Origin: Deltaproteobacteria bacterium
GTDB lineage: Bacteria > Desulfobacterota_B > Binatia > UBA9968
Direction of reading: 5' to 3'
Length of the DNA: 10,846 bases
NCBI GenBank assembly: GCA_027297485.1
Contig: JAPUHZ010000495.1
Span: 1 to 10,846 of the forward strand
Notes under the pieces: generated by a model
The model's input: only the letters and a program-made list of their open reading frames with translations
The model's database searches: none
Told to the model about the DNA's origin: nothing
Made by a program: the position numbers and the translations under genes
In this document: positions 7,001-10,846 of the stretch, piece by piece
How positions within the stretch are numbered: position 1 is the stretch's first letter
Layout: each line of letters begins with the position of its first letter

Positions 7001-7576
7001 GCTGCCATCAGTGAATTTGAAGAGCTTAATAGTCGGTACCAGTTTCTGAACCAGCAAAAGCAAGATTTGGAGAAGTCGATAGCCGATCTCCAGCGTACCA
7101 TCGTAAAACTGAATCGGGTTTGCCGCCTCCGTTTCAGAGAGAGCTTTGAGCAGATCAACCAGAGATTCGAGGAGATCTTTCCCCGCCTCTTCCAGGGAGG
7201 AAAGGCACGGTTGGTGTTGACGGATGAAAATGATTATTTGGATACCGGAGTTGACATCATAGCCCAACCTCCCGGGAAAAAGCTGCAGTCCATTACCCTC
7301 CTCTCTGGAGGAGAGAAGGCCCTAACGGCAGTGAGCCTTCTCTTCGCTATTTTCTTAACCAAGCCCAGCCCGTTCTGCTTTCTTGACGAAGTGGATGCCC
7401 CTTTAGACGATGCCAATATCGACCGTTTTAACGAGCTCGTTAAGGAGCTGAGCCAATCCTCTCAATTTGTCCTCGTCACCCACAACAAAATAACCATGCA
7501 GGCCGCCAAGGTACTGTACGGGATCACTATGGCAGAACCAGGTGTCTCCAAGGTGGTCTCGGTAAAGATGAACTGA
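4022..7576 (+). CDS. smc: Chromosome partition/condensation protein SMC
   Basis: An 1184-residue, full-length bacterial SMC. The N-terminal ATPase half has Walker A G-P-N-G-C-G-K-S at 31-38 and the conserved opening LKSLEMVGFKSF. A long heptad-rich coiled coil follows to about 505. The hinge domain spans about 506-668 (GVYGLVAEVIEAP to VVTGGS). The return coiled coil comes next, then the C-terminal ATPase half with the ABC signature L-S-G-G-E-K at 1094-1099, Walker B F-C-F-L-D-E with D1122/E1123, the D-loop and a switch histidine in VTHNK. Two such chains form the ring that, with ScpA/ScpB, compacts and separates sister chromosomes. All ATPase motifs are intact and no frameshift is seen. The closely following ftsY repeats an arrangement familiar from several phyla (smc-ftsY). 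ScpA, ScpB and rnc are not in the window. Confidence 0.98.
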   Translation: MRLKSLEMVGFKSFTQRTSLQFTPGITAIVGPNGCGKSNIVDALRWVMGEQSARHLRGHLMEDVIFNGSESLAPTGMAEVSLVFDNEDGRGPVEYSSFSEIMVTRRLFRSGESEYVINKVPCRLKDIIELFLGTGMGSKAYSIVEQGRVDEMVNAKPEERRSLIEEAAGTSKYKSRKLVAERKLERTHQNLLRVSDIVREIERQIRSMELQAKKAERYRALKKELKEKDLAWATLQRKGLEDGISTHEARLDAAEDHLVRLLASLHSKEAESEGIRLSLLETEKEISSQQEAVYQRKVQIQGEEQRIDFYKKDQAGIQDGETKTRSELLQMQEKHRILSLEIEELKKAKETFIQLSLFEETYLRGKEEELKKANLQIQNLQTELEQEKEILIDIINQVSHLKNDLLAREKQLEEVEKGLSRNRKEESDITLSLESWREKRQERKMAWDRSLDRTKEIEREISEATDCTQEWGKVKEEQERKIEALKGRLQEARSRLVSLEDLQKNYEGYQEGVRAIMLKRQREAAFEGVYGLVAEVIEAPESSEKALTAVLGDRLQYIIVRGHGEGVEAIEYLKRESSGRGSFIPRQLSRRERVPLPLTDPEVIAPLLEMVSVKEGYREIAEYLLADVLVVRDLKSALELWNRNGFVNTLVTPEGEVIDSMGVVTGGSTQSLEGNLLSQKRRMKELEALLLELQAQLDGEEKELGVLREQMDRTETRRSVLVEENHHLALERIRLEHDCLQADHEVEGLEETLQILAQEQTDLSTTQRFLGEAIQDCQAGIEGRLQERIEREKALQEKQEILSQLEKSSEHLETEVTESRIRGAALGEKKENTHLNLESRGGLQQELSRQIQSRESEIAQMKQKSKQLDEGIRLAEKSLEEGKKNLKELEERLGGERQKYRDISHRLAEIEEAIKELRPLAEASQEEKNQLQLLLSEKRLNLQHLLEAIREKYDLDLKEMHLEGLEGELSGDNLLTEIEELRSRLERMGEVNLAAISEFEELNSRYQFLNQQKQDLEKSIADLQRTIVKLNRVCRLRFRESFEQINQRFEEIFPRLFQGGKARLVLTDENDYLDTGVDIIAQPPGKKLQSITLLSGGEKALTAVSLLFAIFLTKPSPFCFLDEVDAPLDDANIDRFNELVKELSQSSQFVLVTHNKITMQAAKVLYGITMAEPGVSKVVSVKMN

Positions 7577-7593
7577 TTCCTTCTTTCCTGGAT

Positions 7594-7621
7594 AACCGGA
7601 TTCATCTAAATCAGGTTTTTT
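7594..7621 (+). terminator. Terminator-like hairpin after smc
   Basis: AACCGGATT (7594-7602) and AATCAGGTT (7609-7617) pair at eight of nine positions around a six-base loop, followed by a T6 run (7616-7621). The stem is only moderately stable, so it may partly terminate and partly allow read-through into ftsY. Confidence 0.5.
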
Positions 7622-7691
7622 GGTCTTTCATTGCCAGGCTTAGCCCTGAGTGGTAAGAGGTTTTTTGGAATCCTCGAAGGGAGTTGTCTTG

Positions 7692-8621
7692 ATGGAGGAA
7701 AGTTCGTTTTTTCAACGTTTAAGGAAAGGCCTGGGCAAGACCCGAGAGGGTTGGGTGCAGAAATTAGAGGGTATTTTTCAGACCCGTCGGTGGGATGAAG
7801 AAGCGCTTGCGGCTACGGAGGAGATATTGTTATCAGCCGACGTTGGGATTAAAGCTACCCAGAGGCTCATAGACACTATTCGCCGACAATCTCCAAAGGG
7901 GGATCAAGAGATGGCGCAAGATCCGTCTCTCTGTTTGCAACAGGAAATCCTCAGCATGCTCAAGGGATCGGAGAGAAAAGCAGTTGCGCCTGCTCTCTCA
8001 GAGTCTCCATGGGTCATTGTGTTTTTAGGCGTCAACGGAGCCGGAAAGACCACCACAATTGGAAAAGTAGCCGCCAAATATCGGGAGCAGGAGAAAAGGG
8101 TTCTGCTTGTGGCTGCGGACACGTTCCGTGCTGCCGCCAGCGAGCAGTTGGAGGTCTGGGGTCAAAGGGCCGGCGCTGAGGTTGTGAAACATCAGCCTGG
8201 GGCAGATCCGTCCGCGGTTGTCTTCGACGGTATCCATGCGGCCAAAAAGCGCAAGACCGATGTCGTCTTGATCGATACCGCAGGCAGGCTTCACACAAAA
8301 CTCCATCTGGTCGAAGAACTTAAGAAGATCCAACGGGTCATTGCAAGAGAACAGGCGGGTGCCCCCCATGAAACCCTATTGGTCTTGGATGCCACAACCG
8401 GCCAGAATGGCTTCCAGCAGGCACGAGTTTTCAAAGAATCTCTCGATATCACAGGTATCGTACTTGCTAAGTTAGACGGGACGGCCAAGGGTGGAGTCAT
8501 CATTGGTATCCAGGAGGAGCTAGGGATACCGGTCCAGTATATTGGAATCGGGGAGGAGATTGATGATCTGCAGCCCTTCGATCCTACCCTTTTCGTCCAG
8601 GCCCTCTTCGACAATAGCTAG
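7692..8621 (+). CDS. ftsY: Signal recognition particle receptor FtsY
   Basis: A 309-residue SRP GTPase. The N domain (about 1-95: four-helix bundle, with EILLSADVGIKATQRLID) precedes the G domain. This has G1 G-V-N-G-A-G-K-T-T at 113-121, the family-specific DTFRAAASEQLEVW at 143-156, G3 D-T-A-G-R at 195-199, the TGQNG loop, and G4 A-K-L-D at 259-262 (usually T-K-L-D) continuing GTAKGG. FtsY docks ribosome-nascent chain-SRP complexes at the inner membrane and hands them to SecYEG. The long acidic A domain of E. coli FtsY is missing; a short amphipathic N-terminus (FFQRLRKGLGKTREGW) can serve membrane binding, as in many bacteria. The ATG at 7692 is chosen over the upstream GTG at 7650 because AAGGGAG (7677-7683) lies eight bases before it and the family homology begins there. 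It follows smc by 115 bases. Confidence 0.96.
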   Translation: MEESSFFQRLRKGLGKTREGWVQKLEGIFQTRRWDEEALAATEEILLSADVGIKATQRLIDTIRRQSPKGDQEMAQDPSLCLQQEILSMLKGSERKAVAPALSESPWVIVFLGVNGAGKTTTIGKVAAKYREQEKRVLLVAADTFRAAASEQLEVWGQRAGAEVVKHQPGADPSAVVFDGIHAAKKRKTDVVLIDTAGRLHTKLHLVEELKKIQRVIAREQAGAPHETLLVLDATTGQNGFQQARVFKESLDITGIVLAKLDGTAKGGVIIGIQEELGIPVQYIGIGEEIDDLQPFDPTLFVQALFDNS

Positions 8622-8626
8622 GGTAA

Positions 8627-10005
8627 AAAAGTCTCTTAGTAATAATACTTCTTATTTCGACAAAAGCTTCGGCCCAGGAAAAGGATGTCCAAATCCTTCT
8701 TGGGCCCACCACGGGTCAGTTCGAGGGAGAGTTCCGAGCCCTTGCCACATCTACCACCGAGTTTTTAGGCGTCTTCCGGTACCTCACACGTGAGGATTTT
8801 TTTCGAATAACGGGATCCTAATCAATGGAGGCACGGCCTTACTAAGCGATGCCCTGGTAGGTTTAAAGATCCGCATCACGGATGCTGAGTTTGGAGAGAG
8901 TTGGGACTGGGAATTTTTTGAGCCGCCGGATGGTAATTTTTTTGCCGGCTTACGGTTGACTTTTCTTGAGGAATTTTCTGGTGTCAAGAATTGTTTTGTG
9001 TTTAGCAGCTTTCCTCTTCACGTAACCTGCGGTTCAAATGATCTCTCTTTTGCTATCGTAGGAGCTAGGACCCAGTGTAGGCAATTGGGGTTCTGGGAGA
9101 TTCACCTAACTCGCACCTCGCCGGAGGGGTTCTCAGCGCGGCTCTTTTTGAAAACCTTCGAGGTGGTCTCAACCGGTCCCTTTGCAGATGTCCAGTTGAC
9201 CCCTGAGATTATTAATCCGGAGGTAAAGGGTAATCCGGAGGCCAAATTCGGGATCCCCAACACCAAGCCAGGGGAGACGACCGTCGCCGTGACCGTCACC
9301 GATTCCGGCTGCACGAATATTCCCTTAGTGGGGGCCGATGTCATATTGAGTTCGACGTTTGTCCCCGGCTCCGGAGGGCACGCCCATATAGAGGTGGAGC
9401 GAGAGGGTACGGGGAAGTTTTTTATGGGAGATTGTGAAATAGGTAAAACCGTTGAGGGGCTAATAACGGACGAGGAAGGAAAGATTCCGGAGTTTATTTA
9501 CAAAGCCGGGATTGTGGGTCTGCAGGAGAAGATTAACGCGGAGGCAATGTTTGAAGAGAAAATAGTAATGGGGGAGGCTCTATTAGAAATTAAGATCCGA
9601 AACTTGATTTCCTTGGATCCCTCAGAGGACTACATTCTGCTCCAAAGCCCGACGGGCGTTAAAAATCACCCGGTCAACAACTTTGGGCGCAAAGATGTCG
9701 TGAATAAACGGATCCCGGTGTTTGCCAAGCAGTTTCGCGAGGACCGGACAAAGGCCACAGCCCAGACCGGTGTGCTGAGTATCAACGATCTGAGCCTGCC
9801 GTTTGGTGGGGTGTTTGATCTGTGCGGCGATTTGACAACATGTCCTGGAAAGGGGCATGGCTCACATGAGATCGGTATAGACGTAGATATCAACTCCGTG
9901 GACAGCAATGACGTGTCGATACTGAATGAGCTTGACTTGCTGATCCAACACGCTAGAAAAGAGAATTGCCAGTTCATTCATGCAATTCATTTGCGATGTT
10001 TTTAA
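8627..10005 (+). CDS. Secreted protein with LAS-type zinc-peptidase-like C-terminus, frame broken at a T7 run
   Basis: Two frames together make one protein of about 459 residues. Frame 1 (8627-8803) encodes a Sec signal peptide (SLLVIILLISTKASA, cleavage near A-S-A/Q-E) and EKDVQILLGPTTGQFEGEF...FRYLTREDFF. It would stop at 8819. Frame 2 is open from 8794 to the stop at 10003-10005 and continues sensibly (SNNGILINGGTALLSDALVG). The joint is TTTTTTT at 8797-8803; a -1 slip or one missing T fuses them. The middle part (TTVAVTVTDSGCTNIPLVGADV) resembles a bacterial Ig-like domain. The C-terminus has NDLSLPFGGVFDL, H-E-I-G-I-D-V-D and a final A-I-H-L-R-C-F, like the H-x-x-G-x-x-x-D and terminal H-x-H of M15/M74-type peptidases, with Ala in place of the first His. 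No ATG/GTG/TTG precedes the signal peptide in frame; in frame 2 alone the first start codon is TTG at 8956. Substrate unknown, perhaps peptidoglycan. Confidence 0.62.
8797..8803 (+). other. T7 slippery run joining the two frames of the secreted protein
   Basis: In the upstream frame the run reads gaT-TTT-TTT-CGA, the canonical X-XXY-YYZ heptamer for -1 slippage. After a -1 shift the next codon is TCG at 8803 and the long downstream frame is entered exactly. The same result would come from transcriptional slippage or from one missed T in the assembly. No strong stem-loop was recognised just downstream. Confidence 0.45.
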
Positions 10006-10034
10006 TAAAATATTCTCATGCTCGAGAGGTTTTT

Positions 10035-10846
10035 ATGATCACAATGTTCAAATGGGTAAAACCGCTTGTTACGGTTCTCGTTTTCTCCTCCTTCATAACG
10101 TCACCAATCTACGGCCAAAGTCTTCCCAATTTAGTCAATACGGATGTCCAAGTGGAGGTAAACTTCAACCCGTCTAACGGGGTTTATACCTATTCCTACA
10201 CGGTCCTTAGCGGACCTGAAAATACTGGTGAATTATTTATGTTTCTAGTTGATATTGGTACAGAAAAGGAGCTTGATCCCACGGATGATCCAGACCTCAT
10301 CAGCGATGGGAGTTTTAGTAGGGGAAACTCCGCCCCAACCCGGACGGTCCCTGTCGGGCTTCAATCACCTGTAGGCTGGCGTGTTGGAGTATCCAGGGAT
10401 AGAAAGGTCCTGTGGGGTAGTATAGACGTGTCCTTACGTGTTCTTCCAGGCACAACGGTAGGTGGATTTAAAATCAACAGCAAATCTGCGCCTGGTCCAA
10501 GGGAGTTTACCTTGCAACCCATTTTGCCTTTCGGCGATCCAAATGTCTTTCCCAGAAACTGTGAGATCGGTCCAAACTGCCCTGATCCCCAGAGCTTTAA
10601 TGTCACCGGCCAGACCATCGGCCCGGTTCTGGCGGAGGAACTCACGCTTATCGATGCCAAAGGGCAGCGGCCTTCAGACGTCAACACCTTCCTGAAATTT
10701 TCCAACCCCATCGTGACGAGTACCACCCTGCCCGCAGGGGTGAAGATCTTCGATCTAGTGATCTTCTATGGACCCACGATCAACCCGGCTACCTTTGGGG
10801 CTGTGCTCAACGGCGCGGATATCACGCCCAGCTTTACCGTCAGCCC
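10035..10846 (+). CDS. Exported protein of unknown function, 3' end beyond the window
   Basis: Open from ATG 10035 through the right edge (270 codons seen). GAGAGG (10024-10029) lies five bases upstream; a second in-frame ATG at 10044 is possible. Residues 1-28 are a Sec signal peptide: MITMFKWVKP, hydrophobic LVTVLVFSSFITS, cleavage likely after PIYG-Q. The mature part is beta-rich and lacks membrane segments: NLVNTDVQVEVNFNPSNGVY with YTYSYTV, then GWRVGVSRDRKVLWGSIDVSL, and a two-cysteine stretch (RNCEIGPNCPDP) that may form a disulfide. A segment VFDL-like FDLVIFYGPTINPATFGAVLNG near the right edge recalls Ig-like beta domains of secreted bacterial proteins. I do not recognise a catalytic motif. 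It follows the peptidase-like gene by 29 bases on the same strand, and similar signal peptides suggest the two are co-exported, possibly acting together. Confidence 0.8.
   Translation, partial: MITMFKWVKPLVTVLVFSSFITSPIYGQSLPNLVNTDVQVEVNFNPSNGVYTYSYTVLSGPENTGELFMFLVDIGTEKELDPTDDPDLISDGSFSRGNSAPTRTVPVGLQSPVGWRVGVSRDRKVLWGSIDVSLRVLPGTTVGGFKINSKSAPGPREFTLQPILPFGDPNVFPRNCEIGPNCPDPQSFNVTGQTIGPVLAEELTLIDAKGQRPSDVNTFLKFSNPIVTSTTLPAGVKIFDLVIFYGPTINPATFGAVLNGADITPSFTVS

Noticed and set aside
8542..8793. Plus-strand frame overlapping the end of ftsY
   Set aside because: Its first part is out-of-frame ftsY and the rest is the wrong frame of the secreted protein; composition is not protein-like.
1..10846. 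CRISPR arrays, tRNA or rRNA genes, insertion sequences, phage genes
   Set aside because: I looked for spaced direct repeats, tRNA cloverleaf elements, transposase motifs and terminal inverted repeats and saw none.

Overview
The window looks like chromosomal DNA from an uncultured Gram-negative-type bacterium of moderate GC content. It has housekeeping genes (smc, ftsY), consensus-like sigma-70 promoters, Sec signal peptides and no phage or insertion-sequence genes. The overall flavour (long-C-terminus XRE regulator, slipin, secreted proteins of a type common in Methylomirabilota/Rokubacteria and deltaproteobacterial-type genomes) suggests a lineage of that kind. The sequence alone does not fix the taxonomy.

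Layout. Positions 1-406 (minus strand) hold the N-terminal part of a sigma-70-like factor running off the left edge. It is overlapped by a small YeaQ/YmgE (transglycosylase-associated) membrane protein whose start appears to be shifted by one base. Positions 421-604 are a compact divergent control region: a leftward TTGACA-17-TAAAAT promoter, a rightward TTTACA-17-TATAAA promoter, and a near-perfect 17-bp palindrome between and over their -35 boxes. Positions 605-2616 (plus) form an apparent operon of an XRE-type regulator, a slipin (SPFH/band 7 membrane protein) and a 95-residue protein of unknown function. Positions 2617-3224 are mostly non-coding, with the C-terminal remnant of an alpha/beta hydrolase and a promoter. 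Positions 3225-3857 encode a stand-alone HNH endonuclease.

Positions 3929-8621 hold the chromosome-maintenance and membrane-targeting pair: full-length smc with its own promoter, a terminator-like hairpin, then ftsY (NG-domain form without a long acidic A domain). Directly behind ftsY lies a secreted protein (8627-10005). Its signal peptide and mature domain are in different frames joined at a T7 run, and its C-terminus resembles LAS-type (M15/M74-like) zinc peptidases. A second Sec-exported protein starts at 10035 and runs off the right edge.

The two points most worth attention are the divergent XRE/operator switch facing a YeaQ-sigma unit, and the T7 slippery site in the secreted peptidase-like gene. 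Two probable -1 lesions in homopolymer runs (402-404 and 8797-8803), plus missing start codons at two further places, mean that base-calling error has to be excluded before any recoding claim.
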